A stretch of 64,000 bases of DNA from Candidatus Sungiibacteriota bacterium (GCA_016186145.1 JACPMF010000002.1:1-64000), one strand, 5' to 3'; shown: positions 40,671 to 50,075, counted from the stretch's first letter. Numbers and translations: made by a program. Notes: a model not told the origin generated them from the sequence alone.

Positions 40671-41678
40671 TTAATTAATTTTGAATAAATTCTTTACCCG
40701 ATAAGGCACGAGCTCGTCCCACCTGCTGTAGCGAAATACGTAATTCACCTTTAGCCGCCAGGGAGCAAGCGCCGATTTGATTTTTACATAAGCCGCCGGG
40801 TCGATAGCGCCGGAAATGTCAGAAAACGGCTCACGGCTAGTTTTTTCAGCTACAACCCTTATCTGGAACCCGGGAAGCCCGCGCTTCTGCCTTTTACGAA
40901 TGTCGGGGATTTGTAAATGTTCGTCGTCCAGAAAAGCAATTGGTTTAAAACCGGCGGCTTCTACATACTCCCGCACCGTCTCGGGCGTAAACATAAAAAT
41001 ATGATCAATTTGGATGGAATTAGCGACACGGCCTGAACGCCTTGCTTGTTGTCTGAAATTTTTGACTTCCAAAATAAGACGCCCGCCGGGCTTAAGACGA
41101 TGCCAGGCCCAAATTAAGAAGTACCTGGGACTCAAAAAATGATTCAGCGACTGGGTAGAAAGAACGCAATCCGCCTCTGGAATTTTAATGCCCTTTCTTT
41201 CCACATCCTCTATAAGCGTTGCGTGAGTTGAAATGCCTTGACTTCTCGCGTATTCAGCTTCAGCCTCCGACGGCTCTATGCCGAGAACATCCAACCTATC
41301 AAAAACCTTTTTTATGCCGGCAAGAGTACCGCCGGTGCTTGAACCGATGTCAACCAAAAAACCTTTCGCGGGGAAATAAGACTTTAACTCTTCCGCAAGA
41401 GCAAACCCGTGCTTCTGTTGGCGATCAAACCTCGCGGCAAGACTTTCTTCCTCACCACCGCCAAGTACGCGATATTCTTCTTGATAAAATTTATCATACC
41501 ACTCTCTAGTCATACGGGGTGAAATAAAAATCAACCCGCAGCCACGGCAAATCACGGCCCGAGCCCGGCTTTCTCGGGAAAAACCAAGCACCTCTTGATC
41601 TTTGCTGCCGCAAAGATCGCACGAGATATCTTCGTACTTTGCGAGGTCGTATGAAAATGAATGGTGATGAGAATGCAT
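40671..41678 (-). CDS. Zinc-ribbon class I methyltransferase
   Basis: 335 residues from the ATG at 41678; ten extra residues upstream lie in junction repeat. The N-terminus has a four-Cys cluster (CDLCGS at about 19-24, then CRGCGLIFISPRMT), then the SAM motif GFLVDIGSSTGGTLAGI and LSTQSLNHFLSPRYFLIWAWHRLKPGGRLILE. This is the arrangement of sugar methyltransferases of the NovU/TylC3 kind. It lies 1 bp from the hydroxyacid dehydrogenase gene. A relative with the same N-terminal cluster is at 54621-55484. Confidence 0.85.
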   Translation of the reverse strand: MHSHHHSFSYDLAKYEDISCDLCGSKDQEVLGFSRESRARAVICRGCGLIFISPRMTREWYDKFYQEEYRVLGGGEEESLAARFDRQQKHGFALAEELKSYFPAKGFLVDIGSSTGGTLAGIKKVFDRLDVLGIEPSEAEAEYARSQGISTHATLIEDVERKGIKIPEADCVLSTQSLNHFLSPRYFLIWAWHRLKPGGRLILEVKNFRQQARRSGRVANSIQIDHIFMFTPETVREYVEAAGFKPIAFLDDEHLQIPDIRKRQKRGLPGFQIRVVAEKTSREPFSDISGAIDPAAYVKIKSALAPWRLKVNYVFRYSRWDELVPYRVKNLFKIN

Positions 41679-41718
41679 AAGGTAAGAAATTAAAAAAAAG
41701 TTTGCCAATTATCGTAAC

Positions 41719-43053
41719 TTAATTTCTAAATTTCTCTAATAGGAATTCGCCAAGTCTTTTTCCGGCTTTCCGGTCAAACGTTCCATAATATTCCTTTACT
41801 ATTTTCCCGCGCCCCTCCTCATCAAGATTTGGTTCGCGAAGATAGCGCAAAGCCCAATGTTTTAATTCCTCGGGGCTTTTAACCAGCCGCACACCCCCGC
41901 TTTCCAACGCAAACTTATGGTGATCATAATCGTAATACTGGCCGATACTTTTATGATACGCCCTGGGGGAAGCGTCAAAACCGATAAGAATAGTCGGTTT
42001 ATTAAATATCGCGGCGTCCACAATCATTGTAGAGGCCCATGTAATAACTATATCACTTGCGTTTAAACAATTTGCCAGATGCCGGTCCGCCTCTTTTGTC
42101 ATGTGCGCTTCCGTAAAATTGGGATACATCCCCGGATTATCGAAAACAACATTCTTGGGAGGAACATATTCACCAAGTTCATCTCGTCCGACTACCGGAA
42201 GGCGGACAAAAACATTGACATCCAGATCTTTCAACGACTCAAGCACTATTGGCGTAATCGGATTTTTTTCCAAATATTTGTCGCCGGGGGTTGCGAAAAG
42301 AATGACCTTTTTTTGCGGGTCAATATTGTTGACCTTTAAAAATTGGCTGCGCGGGGTGCATTCGGAGCTTACATATCGGTCATAATGCGGTATGCCCACG
42401 GCAAATACACGATCCCGCGGCATATCGCCAAGGCGCGACACTTCATCCTTTACTCGCTCCGAATTAACCACCATATAATCAGGAATGTGGCTTAACAAAG
42501 TTTTTGACGTAACGTTATCCCATGAACGCACCATACCAATCGCTGTCACGCCTTTACGTTTTGCCGCACGCATCATTTTTACGTCTTGCAAGGTATAGAC
42601 GTCCGCCGCAAAAAGCAAATCCGGAGAATATCTTTCAAAAAATAAATCAAAATCGACTCCGGTAACAATCTTGTCCGCAAGAAATCGGTACAAATTGCGC
42701 ACAAAACGAAAACGTCCCAAGTTGGCCGCGAAAATGGAAAATAGATAATCAAATGCGTTGCGATCGCGGGCAAACTTTGACCAGCGCTGAATGCTTCTTG
42801 TCCTAGTATGAAGCAAATTCGTCGCCCAAACCCACGCCCACCGCTCATTCCATTTTTCCCGTTCCGGAGACACCGGGATTCCTTCCACAAGAACATTCGG
42901 GCCGCCAAATTCCTTTTGGAGCGTTTCCCTGCGCTTCTCCGGAGCAAAAATAATTACACGGACATCTCCGTTGGCAAGCGTCGTAAATGCCTCGGTGGAT
43001 AAAATATTTCTTGAGACAAACCCTTGGAAACAAGTTATAAAGATGGTCTTCAT
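41719..43053 (-). CDS. GT-B-like surface carbohydrate protein, paralogue 2 of 3
   Basis: 444 residues. MKTIFITCFQGFVSRNILST, GMVRSWDNVTSKTLLSHIPDYMV and DIVITWASTMIVDAAIFNKPTILIGFD match the other two paralogues (38361-39683, 43475-44824). Such triplication in one locus suggests three different linkages or acceptors. Its start (43053) is next to the left arm of the four-helix-bundle cassette. Specific donor unknown. Confidence 0.78.
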   Translation of the reverse strand: MKTIFITCFQGFVSRNILSTEAFTTLANGDVRVIIFAPEKRRETLQKEFGGPNVLVEGIPVSPEREKWNERWAWVWATNLLHTRTRSIQRWSKFARDRNAFDYLFSIFAANLGRFRFVRNLYRFLADKIVTGVDFDLFFERYSPDLLFAADVYTLQDVKMMRAAKRKGVTAIGMVRSWDNVTSKTLLSHIPDYMVVNSERVKDEVSRLGDMPRDRVFAVGIPHYDRYVSSECTPRSQFLKVNNIDPQKKVILFATPGDKYLEKNPITPIVLESLKDLDVNVFVRLPVVGRDELGEYVPPKNVVFDNPGMYPNFTEAHMTKEADRHLANCLNASDIVITWASTMIVDAAIFNKPTILIGFDASPRAYHKSIGQYYDYDHHKFALESGGVRLVKSPEELKHWALRYLREPNLDEEGRGKIVKEYYGTFDRKAGKRLGEFLLEKFRN

Positions 43054-43064
43054 TTATAATGCTG

Positions 43065-43482
43065 AATGCTAAATGATAAATGCTGAAACCGTTTATTGCT
43101 TCGCATTTAAGATGATTCTCGATAAAATTTTAATAATCTGCTCGTTTTCATCAATCAACTTCTCAAATTCTGTCTCTAAAACAAAACCAAGATCAAATGA
43201 AAATCGAATCCAGAATTTTGTTTCAACAGCAGATTTCTTTGCAACAGACACAAACTGAATAAAATCTTTCCTCGAAACACCAGCGCTGCCTTCAAAAAGA
43301 TTCGCCGGTATAGAAGTAACCGAGCGAATTAATTGTGAGCTTACGGCAAACCCTTCAGAATTCTTTGGAAATTTTCTTACCAGCCTTACGATATCTAGCG
43401 CAAAACGATATCCCCGCTCTTGTATATTTTCACCTTTGTTAATCATCAGATATTCAGCATTCAGCATTTATAATTTAGCATT
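43065..43482. mobile_element. Four-helix-bundle cassette bounded by 23-bp inverted repeats
   Basis: 43065-43087 (AATGCTAAATGATAAATGCT...) and 43460-43482 are inverted copies that match at 22 of 23 positions, enclosing only the four-helix-bundle gene. The right arm also supplies the stop codon of 43475-44824, and the left arm lies just before the start of 41719-43053. An ORF-less relative is at 54537-54638. Confidence 0.6.
43093..43446 (-). CDS. Four-helix-bundle (S23/IVP-like) protein
   Basis: 117 residues from the ATG at 43446; a start at 43467 would add residues encoded by the inverted repeat. ALDIVRLVRKFPKNSEGF, SSQLIRSVTSIPANLFEGSA and FIQFVSVAKKSAVETKFWI are the classical stretches of the four-helix-bundle family found in rRNA intervening sequences and as stand-alone genes. 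Molecular role is unknown. It lies as a single gene inside an inverted-repeat cassette, between two glycan genes. Confidence 0.87.
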   Translation of the reverse strand: MINKGENIQERGYRFALDIVRLVRKFPKNSEGFAVSSQLIRSVTSIPANLFEGSAGVSRKDFIQFVSVAKKSAVETKFWIRFSFDLGFVLETEFEKLIDENEQIIKILSRIILNAKQ

Positions 43483-44824
43483 CGAGTATTACATTTGCTA
43501 CGCGCTCGCCCGATTTGCCGTCAAGACGCCAGCATTGTTCTTCCACAAAACGCCTTCTTTGTTCTCTATCAAGCAAGGGGTCGCGTAAGTATGCATTAAT
43601 GACGTCGACCAGTTCTTGCCGGCTTCCGGCAAGGCGTATGCCGCGCGCGCGCAATACCTTTCTGAAATGGTCGGTTTTATAACGCTGTATGGGCGAACGG
43701 GCAAGCCGGGAACTTTTTTTGACTTCAAAATTAACGCCGACGGATGGTTTGTCAAAAACAGCGGCATCCACAATAATGCTTGCCGAATAACCGACCACGA
43801 CCGAAGTGTTGGCAAGCAAATTGGTCATGCGCCGCAACTCGTCAAAATCCATATCCCAATCTTCGCTCCGCTTCGTGCCGAAACGAACACCCGGTAAATC
43901 ATACTTCAGCCATGGCCGTTTTTTAACTTCTTGTTCATCAAGAAAGTCATTCGGCGGAAACCGAACAAGCAATTCGGCATCTTTAATCTCACCGCCGGAT
44001 ATAACTTCGTGAAGAAGATCAATTACCTCCCAGTCTGAATCGGAAAAGGTAACTCCGACCGGCGCATAAAGAATCAGGTGCTTCTTGGCATCAAGGCCGT
44101 TTTCTTTGAAAAACTTTTCACGCGAGCCAGGCTTGTCGGTTATATATTGGTCGTATTGCGGAATGCCGCATGCGGCAACGCGTTCCTCCGCCATGTCCGC
44201 GTGCTCTACCGCTTCCTGCTTTAAAATCTGATTAAACACAATGAGTTTGTCCGGTAAAAGCCGCACGGAAGACCGAGCGGTAAGCTTATCCCAAGAGTTT
44301 ACATAGCCGACGGTAACGATACCTCGCCGCTTTGATTCACGAAGCAGCGCTGTCTCCCCATCGTCAAAAAGATTCGTCACAACCACAGCATCCGGACGGT
44401 ATTTTTCAAGAACGGAACCGAAACCGGAATCCCCAACCAAATGGTAGTCGACAAACCTAAGCGCTTGCCGTACCACTTTCCGGGCTATTACCCAATTAAA
44501 AAGCAAACTCGAAACATACCTTGAGTAATTTCTGTGAGAATCGTAAGACATTTTGTGGCGCAAGTCGGTGGTCGCCGTCTTTATCAGGCGGAATTTCAAA
44601 AAACTGAACATGCGCTCCAGCGCTCCGCCGGGAATCCTATAAAAAGCATCGTAGGCCAGCCGTTCGTGAGGAATCTCTTGTTGGTACAGCAAGACCCTGT
44701 CAGGAAATCTCATAAGGCAAACAATGCGAACATCCTTCTCCTTCAACAAGGCATTGAGAACGCCGGTACGCAAGATATTCTTTGCGGCAGCGCCGTGAAA
44801 AATTGTGAGAAGAATCGTTTTCAT
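43475..44824 (-). CDS. GT-B-like surface carbohydrate protein, paralogue 3 of 3
   Basis: 449 residues from the ATG at 44824, chosen because its MKTILLTIFHGAAAKNILRT aligns with the two paralogues; five more residues are open upstream. GYVNSWDKLTARSSVRLLPDKLIVFN and VVVGYSASIIVDAAVFDKPSVGVNFE are the shared core. It is the most diverged of the three. The final residues and stop (ILEC) fall inside the right arm of the four-helix-bundle cassette. Confidence 0.77.
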   Translation of the reverse strand: MKTILLTIFHGAAAKNILRTGVLNALLKEKDVRIVCLMRFPDRVLLYQQEIPHERLAYDAFYRIPGGALERMFSFLKFRLIKTATTDLRHKMSYDSHRNYSRYVSSLLFNWVIARKVVRQALRFVDYHLVGDSGFGSVLEKYRPDAVVVTNLFDDGETALLRESKRRGIVTVGYVNSWDKLTARSSVRLLPDKLIVFNQILKQEAVEHADMAEERVAACGIPQYDQYITDKPGSREKFFKENGLDAKKHLILYAPVGVTFSDSDWEVIDLLHEVISGGEIKDAELLVRFPPNDFLDEQEVKKRPWLKYDLPGVRFGTKRSEDWDMDFDELRRMTNLLANTSVVVGYSASIIVDAAVFDKPSVGVNFEVKKSSRLARSPIQRYKTDHFRKVLRARGIRLAGSRQELVDVINAYLRDPLLDREQRRRFVEEQCWRLDGKSGERVANVILEC

Positions 44825-44850
44825 CTGCTGGTTATGCATGAAGTTCGTAA

Positions 44851-45798
44851 TTATCTAAAATATTCCTTGTACCATTCAACTGTTTGGCGAAGGCCTTCCT
44901 CCAAAGAGACGCTCGGGGCAAATCCCAAAACTTTCTTTGCCCTTCGTATGTCCAAACACATGCGGTTGACCTCGCCTTTCTTTGCGGGTTTTTGAAACAA
45001 TTCTGCCTTAGGTTTTCCGAGGAGTTTTTTAATAATCGAATGTATCTCTCCAAGAGACGCCTCCTGTCCCGAACCGATATTAAAAACCGGCTCACTGCCC
45101 CTGATGCTCTTTTCAAAAGCCAAAAGATTGGCCCTTACTGCGTCAGACACAAAAACGCAATCTCTTGTTTTCTTGCCATAGGTATCAGATGGCTCATTCC
45201 CAATAATCTGGCGTATAAAATACGGGATTACCCCGGTCTTCCGGCGGGGCCCATAAACGTTGGCATATCGGAGCGAAACATACGGTAAGCCGTACTGTGC
45301 GTTAAAAAACTTAAGGTAATTTTCGCAAGCAAATTTAGAAATTGCGTAAGAATTAGTAAATTGCGGCGGCTCCGTCTCCGGCGTCGGGATTCGCCTTGTA
45401 TTCCCGTAAATAAACCCGGAAGAAGCGTGCAGTATTTTTTTTACTCCAAAGCGCACTGCGTTCTCAAGGATATTGATGATAATAAAAATACTCTCGGCAT
45501 CGCGGAGAGGTTCCCGTATGGCAAGCGGTATATCGGTTAATGCCGCAAAATTCATCACAAAATCGGGCCTTTCTCTTCTAAATACTTCCCCGATATCGCC
45601 TGGCGAGGCCGCGTTTGCCCGATAAAACTTAGCTTTCGGATTAATAAAGCTTCCCCCTCTTTTGGATTCTTTGAAAGCGCTCTTGCCTATGATAACGACT
45701 CGCGCGTCACGCCGAAGAAGCTCATCGACAGTATGTGAACCAATGAAACCGGCGCCACCAACCACCACAACTTTCTTGTTTTTCCAAAAAGTTCCCAT
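44851..45798 (-). CDS. NAD-dependent nucleotide-sugar epimerase/dehydratase
   Basis: 315 residues, extended SDR. VVVVGGAGFIGSHTVDELLRR, HASSGFIYGN, YAISKFACENYLKFF (YxxxK), SLRYANVYGPRRKTG and NIGSGQEASLGEIH are in order. The family includes UDP-glucose 4-epimerase and dTDP-glucose/GDP-mannose dehydratases. It ends 26 bp before the third GT-B paralogue and begins 3 bp after the gene at 45802-46929. Substrate cannot be decided. Confidence 0.9.
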   Translation of the reverse strand: MGTFWKNKKVVVVGGAGFIGSHTVDELLRRDARVVIIGKSAFKESKRGGSFINPKAKFYRANAASPGDIGEVFRRERPDFVMNFAALTDIPLAIREPLRDAESIFIIINILENAVRFGVKKILHASSGFIYGNTRRIPTPETEPPQFTNSYAISKFACENYLKFFNAQYGLPYVSLRYANVYGPRRKTGVIPYFIRQIIGNEPSDTYGKKTRDCVFVSDAVRANLLAFEKSIRGSEPVFNIGSGQEASLGEIHSIIKKLLGKPKAELFQKPAKKGEVNRMCLDIRRAKKVLGFAPSVSLEEGLRQTVEWYKEYFR

Positions 45799-45801
45799 AT
45801 G

Positions 45802-46929
45802 CTACAAAATTTTATCGATACTCTCCGCTATGTATCGGGATCGGGCAACGCCGGTATGTCCCGCCTTTACATTCCCGGCCCAGTTATTTGCGATGCGGAC
45901 TCTTTTGTCATCATTCGAAAGATAATATTTTATTTTCTCAATAAGTTCGTTACTGTTGATCAAATGATATTTCCCATCGCGAAATTCTGTTTCATAAAGT
46001 ACGGCATTAACCCCGTCCTCGAGAAACGGGCCAACAACTTCCATATAAGGCTTTGGGGCAAGAAGAAGGGCCTGGGGTGCGAGCCCAACCTCGCAGTGCC
46101 GGAAAGAGTCCCAAACAACCCCTGACGGAGAGAGCGCGATTTTTGCGCGCGACAAGTTGTCTAAATAACTTCGAAGCGACAAAAAGGTATGGTGATCTAC
46201 GTGCTCAAAAACGACTGAACTGGGAAATTGATTCTTAACCAAGTCAACGATATCTCCGCGGTCTCCCGTGCCTTTCTGCCTTATTTTCCCGCTATAGAAA
46301 ATATCGACATCCTTGGACAAAACGTTAAAACGATAACTTTCCGGACGCACCGGCACGGGCGCAAGAGGAAGAACGACATCGCTTCGCCGACCGAGCGGCA
46401 AATCTTTTTTGAAGTAAAGATCATAATCATTTCCCCTTTTGAATCCTCGGCAAATTTCTTCATCAGCGGCCTGTCCCGCGAAAACCGAATAATGGTCCTT
46501 GAAATCAATCATTGCCACAGGAATGCCGTTCTTCTTTGCCAACTGCCCAGCGAGTTCTCTCCGCTTCTTGGAGCTGCGAGTTGATATCAGAACCGCATCT
46601 GCTTCTTTTATGACGCCCTCCAACTCTTTTTCCGGAACATAAGTTGAACGAGGAATGCCGTGACAAGAGGGATACGCGCATCCGGCAGGAACTTTTGGGG
46701 AGTAAAAATGCGGAAGATATTTGCCGAACACGTAAACATTGCTCTCTCCCAAAAATGCGGGCATGTCGGCATAAAACTGGAGCTCGCCATCGTAAACGGA
46801 AGTATCTTGCCATAACCTGCGCTTAAAATATTTGGCAGACCGTGCAAAAAAAGCAGCCACTGGTTGGGATGGCTCTTTTTCAATAATCGGATCAGGCGGC
46901 ACAATAATAATTTTTTTCAGCTTCTCCAT
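45802..46929 (-). CDS. Putative glycosyltransferase, GT-B-like
   Basis: 375 residues without a named signature. SKDVDIFYSGKIRQKGTGDRG and KIALSPSGVVWDSFRHCEVGLAPQALLLAPKPYME resemble the C-terminal half of CgeB/exostosin-like glycosyltransferases, where a conserved Glu in the last segment contacts the donor. A Cys-rich piece (GCAYPSCHG, about residues 84-92) is unusual. Its start overlaps the stop of the dehydratase gene by one base. Assigned from context and fold-like motifs. Confidence 0.65.
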   Translation of the reverse strand: MEKLKKIIIVPPDPIIEKEPSQPVAAFFARSAKYFKRRLWQDTSVYDGELQFYADMPAFLGESNVYVFGKYLPHFYSPKVPAGCAYPSCHGIPRSTYVPEKELEGVIKEADAVLISTRSSKKRRELAGQLAKKNGIPVAMIDFKDHYSVFAGQAADEEICRGFKRGNDYDLYFKKDLPLGRRSDVVLPLAPVPVRPESYRFNVLSKDVDIFYSGKIRQKGTGDRGDIVDLVKNQFPSSVVFEHVDHHTFLSLRSYLDNLSRAKIALSPSGVVWDSFRHCEVGLAPQALLLAPKPYMEVVGPFLEDGVNAVLYETEFRDGKYHLINSNELIEKIKYYLSNDDKRVRIANNWAGNVKAGHTGVARSRYIAESIDKIL

Positions 46930-47915
46930 CAGGATTCTTCGTTTTTAATCTTATTCCGCCAATAATCAAGAAGATACGCAATGCTTTCCTCAACGCTGTA
47001 TTTCGGTTTCCACCCCGTTTTTTCAAAAAACTTACTGGTATCAGGAATTTGAAAAGAGATATCGGCCGGCCTGAGCAGCGACGGTTCAAGCCGGAGAGGT
47101 ATTGGCTTTTTGGCTATCGCCGTCAAACGCTTTAAAAATTCACCGACACTCATCACCGCTGTCCCCCCTATGTTATATACATCGCCGGGGTCGCAATACA
47201 AAAGCGCTTCCCAATACGCCCGCATTCCGTCGCGGACATCAAGAATAGCCCGGATGGAATCAAGATTGCCGTGCGCCACTTCAGACTGCAGACCCGCCTC
47301 AACGCGGGCAACCTGACGGGCAAAAGCCGTAGCGAATAAATCGGCCCTTTTTGGGTTTATATAAGTAAACATCCTTGTTCGGATTATTGGCAGTTGATAT
47401 GCAACATAATACACCCGCGCCAGAAGATCTTGGGTAACTTTTGAAACGGCATAGGGGCTTGCCGGACGAAGTGCGGCTTCCTCCGTAATTGGCGTGTCTT
47501 TTTGATCTACCTGCCCGTATACTTCCCCGGTGCTGCACTGCTGAATGAGCGGCTTAATGCCAAGAATACGAACGGCTTCGAATAAATTCGATGTCCCGAT
47601 AATATTATTTGCCAGCACCATTCCCGGCGTAACGAACGAAGCGCGAACGTTGGCATGACTTGCAAGATGGAAGATACCGTCGGGATTTACTTCCTTCAGC
47701 ACGGCAAAGGTTGATGCGAAATCCGTAAGATCGGCTTCATGGACTTTTACCCGGCTCGCTACGGCCGAAAGATTGTCCCTTGCGGTGCTGTGCCAACGCG
47801 CAATACCGTGCACCTCCACTTCGGGATAATTTTCAACGATATATTCGGCAAGATAGCTGCCCCCCGAACCGCCAATTCCCGTAATTAATATTTTTTTGAA
47901 TTTCCGCGGCATCAT
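46929..47915 (-). CDS. GDP-mannose dehydratase/RMD-like SDR
   Basis: 328 residues. ILITGIGGSGGSYLAEYI (NAD loop), QQCSTGEVYGQVD, SPYAVSKVTQDLLARVYY (YxxxK) and LDSIRAILDVRDGMRAYWEALLY resemble GDP-mannose 4,6-dehydratase or the RMD reductase. It overlaps the DegT-type gene by four bases (ATGA), so the two act together, probably dehydrating or reducing a GDP- or UDP-hexose that the PLP enzyme uses. No partner is proved. Confidence 0.85.
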   Translation of the reverse strand: MMPRKFKKILITGIGGSGGSYLAEYIVENYPEVEVHGIARWHSTARDNLSAVASRVKVHEADLTDFASTFAVLKEVNPDGIFHLASHANVRASFVTPGMVLANNIIGTSNLFEAVRILGIKPLIQQCSTGEVYGQVDQKDTPITEEAALRPASPYAVSKVTQDLLARVYYVAYQLPIIRTRMFTYINPKRADLFATAFARQVARVEAGLQSEVAHGNLDSIRAILDVRDGMRAYWEALLYCDPGDVYNIGGTAVMSVGEFLKRLTAIAKKPIPLRLEPSLLRPADISFQIPDTSKFFEKTGWKPKYSVEESIAYLLDYWRNKIKNEES

Positions 47916-49123
47916 TGTAATTTCTTGCCTTTAAAAAATTCCTTAAAAACATTTCCGATGTACTTGATATCTTTTGATTTCAACTCCACGTGGCAACCGA
48001 CGAAAAGACCGTTTTTCTGGGTCCAATCCGCGATCGGGTATCGCTTTGCCGCATATTCACCAAAAAGCCTGCGATACACCGGCTGGCCAAGAAGCGAATA
48101 AAACGGGCGGGTTTCAACATTTCGCTCTTCGAGCCATCGGGCAAGTTCGTCCCTCGTGAATCTTTTCGTCGTAACCACAATAGGAAACATCATAAACGCA
48201 TGCCCCGAATGCTCCGGCCACCACGGAAGCTGCAAATATTTTTCGTACGGTTTCAGAAGCGCTAAAAGAAGCTTTGCGTTTTTTTGCCGAACGGCGATAT
48301 TTCCCGAAATATTTTTTATTTCTGCAAGCCCCAAAGCGCCTTCCAATTCAGTCAAACGGTAACTATAGCCGACACTCACAAAATTGAAACGGCGGCTCAT
48401 CACTTCGGTTAACTTCTTGCCGGTAAGGCCCTTATCGTCGTCTGCGGAGATATAAATATTATCCCGCCCATGATTCACCAAACTCCTCATCTTCAAGGCA
48501 ATCCCCTGATCGTTGGTAAGCGCCATGCCGCCAACCCCCGTTGTCACGATATGGGCGATGTATGTCGAAAAACAAGCGATGTCTCCCTCGGAGCCAACCG
48601 GCTCCCCGCGATGAGAAACCGCGGCGGTCTGACATGCGTCCTCAATAATCCTCAATTTATGGCGCTTGGCAATCTGTTTTATCGCTTGCATATCGGCCGA
48701 GACCCCGAAAAGGTGAACAGGCATAATCGCGCGGGTGCGGGGCGTAATTCTTTTTTCGATGTCTTTCGGGTCAATGTGATAGGTACGAGGATCAATATCT
48801 ACAAATACCGGTTTCAATCTGTTTTGTATAACAACGTTGGAGGTCGCTATAAAAGTCATCGCGGGCACAAGAACCTCGTCGCCGTCACGCCATCCGTCTA
48901 ACTCCTTCAAAGCGTGAAGCGCTACCTGCAAAGCGCTGGTGCCGGAATTAGCCGAAATCGCAAAGCGGCGGTTATGAAGCTCGGCGAATTTCGCCTCAAA
49001 CGCTTTAAGAAAAGGGCCGTATGACAAACGGCCGGAACGAAGCACCTGCATCACATAGCGTTTGTGCAAAGGAGTAATAACAGCCCCCCCGACCCCTAAT
49101 TGTCTTTTCCTTTTTTCAAACAT
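47912..49123 (-). CDS. DegT/DnrJ-family PLP enzyme with His at the lysine position
   Basis: 403 residues, aspartate-aminotransferase fold. SANSGTSALQVALHALK binds the cofactor phosphate, IIEDACQTAA (Asp162) binds the pyridine N, and CFSTYIAHIVTTGVGGMALT lies where other members have a Lys before TTGEGG. Here residue 191 is His. In ColD and RfbH-type dehydratases His replaces the Lys and the enzyme removes a hydroxyl instead of transferring an amino group. Together with the RMD/GMD-like gene downstream, a deoxy-sugar route is possible. Alternatively it is a non-catalytic homologue. Confidence 0.85.
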   Translation of the reverse strand: MFEKRKRQLGVGGAVITPLHKRYVMQVLRSGRLSYGPFLKAFEAKFAELHNRRFAISANSGTSALQVALHALKELDGWRDGDEVLVPAMTFIATSNVVIQNRLKPVFVDIDPRTYHIDPKDIEKRITPRTRAIMPVHLFGVSADMQAIKQIAKRHKLRIIEDACQTAAVSHRGEPVGSEGDIACFSTYIAHIVTTGVGGMALTNDQGIALKMRSLVNHGRDNIYISADDDKGLTGKKLTEVMSRRFNFVSVGYSYRLTELEGALGLAEIKNISGNIAVRQKNAKLLLALLKPYEKYLQLPWWPEHSGHAFMMFPIVVTTKRFTRDELARWLEERNVETRPFYSLLGQPVYRRLFGEYAAKRYPIADWTQKNGLFVGCHVELKSKDIKYIGNVFKEFFKGKKLQ

Positions 49124-49127
49124 AAGA

Positions 49128-50075
49128 TTATATGTTCCTTATGGCGCTGTGGCCCTTCATTGTTTTGTATGCCTTCAAAAGCTCTTGAATTCCAAAATCA
49201 AGAGACCGCTTTGCCTCAAAACCAAGCCCCCGCATCCGTTCATGAGAAACCGTATAATTCCTTTTGTCGGGGTCACTGCCGACATCGGCAAAATGCAGAA
49301 AAAGATCCGGCACGTACTGCTTTATTTTATAAGCAAGTTCCTCCTTGGTTATGTTTGCCTCATCCAATCCGATATTGTGCGGCCTTCCGACCATTCGCGG
49401 AGCATTTTCAATCGCAAAAATAAAAGCATTGGCAACGTCCCGAACATGGACAAAATTTCTCTTGAAATCTTTTTCAAAAATAACCAGGTAGCGATCGCTC
49501 GCGGCGGCATAAGTAAAGTGATTTACCAAAAGGTCCATGCGTATTCGCGGCGATACGCCAAACACCGTTGAAAGGCGCAGGGTTATGGCATTTGGAGAAT
49601 TCAGCAATTCGGCTTCGGCGTCAACCTTTGTCTTTGCATAAAGCGATATCGGCCCCAAAGGCGAATCTTCCGTACAAAGGACGTTCCCCGGTTTGATGCC
49701 GTAACCGCTGTCAGTGGCGGGAAATACCACAAGCTGCTTGGGGTCTCTTAATTTATTAAGAAGGCGTATGGCTTCAAAATTAAGAGAGCGCGCCAATTCG
49801 GGATTTCTGTCGCAAGCAGGAGCGCCAACTACTGCGGCAAGCGGAATAATCACATCCGCGTCCTTCAAAAGATTCTTCAAAAGCGCTTCATCCCGCACGT
49901 CGCCAAAAACAAAATCAAAAAGCGGATTTGCTACGACATGCAAAAGGCTTCGTTGCTGATAATAGAGGTTATCGAGAACAGTTACCCGATATCCGGAATC
50001 CAAAAGATGTTCGGTAAGAACCGAACCGACATACCCAGCACCCCCAGGAATTAAGACGTGGGCTTTGTAATCCAT
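49128..50075 (-). CDS. NAD-dependent nucleotide-sugar epimerase
   Basis: 315 residues from the ATG at 50075. VLIPGGAGYVGSVLTEHLLD (NAD loop), ATDSGYGIKPG, LYAKTKVDAEAELL (YxxxK), TLRLSTVFGVSPRIRMDLLVN and RNFVHVRDVANAFIFA mark an extended SDR of the type often found beside DegT enzymes. It ends 4 bp before the DegT-type gene, so they are cotranscribed. It may act as an epimerase/reductase on the same sugar. Substrate unknown. Confidence 0.88.
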   Translation of the reverse strand: MDYKAHVLIPGGAGYVGSVLTEHLLDSGYRVTVLDNLYYQQRSLLHVVANPLFDFVFGDVRDEALLKNLLKDADVIIPLAAVVGAPACDRNPELARSLNFEAIRLLNKLRDPKQLVVFPATDSGYGIKPGNVLCTEDSPLGPISLYAKTKVDAEAELLNSPNAITLRLSTVFGVSPRIRMDLLVNHFTYAAASDRYLVIFEKDFKRNFVHVRDVANAFIFAIENAPRMVGRPHNIGLDEANITKEELAYKIKQYVPDLFLHFADVGSDPDKRNYTVSHERMRGLGFEAKRSLDFGIQELLKAYKTMKGHSAIRNI

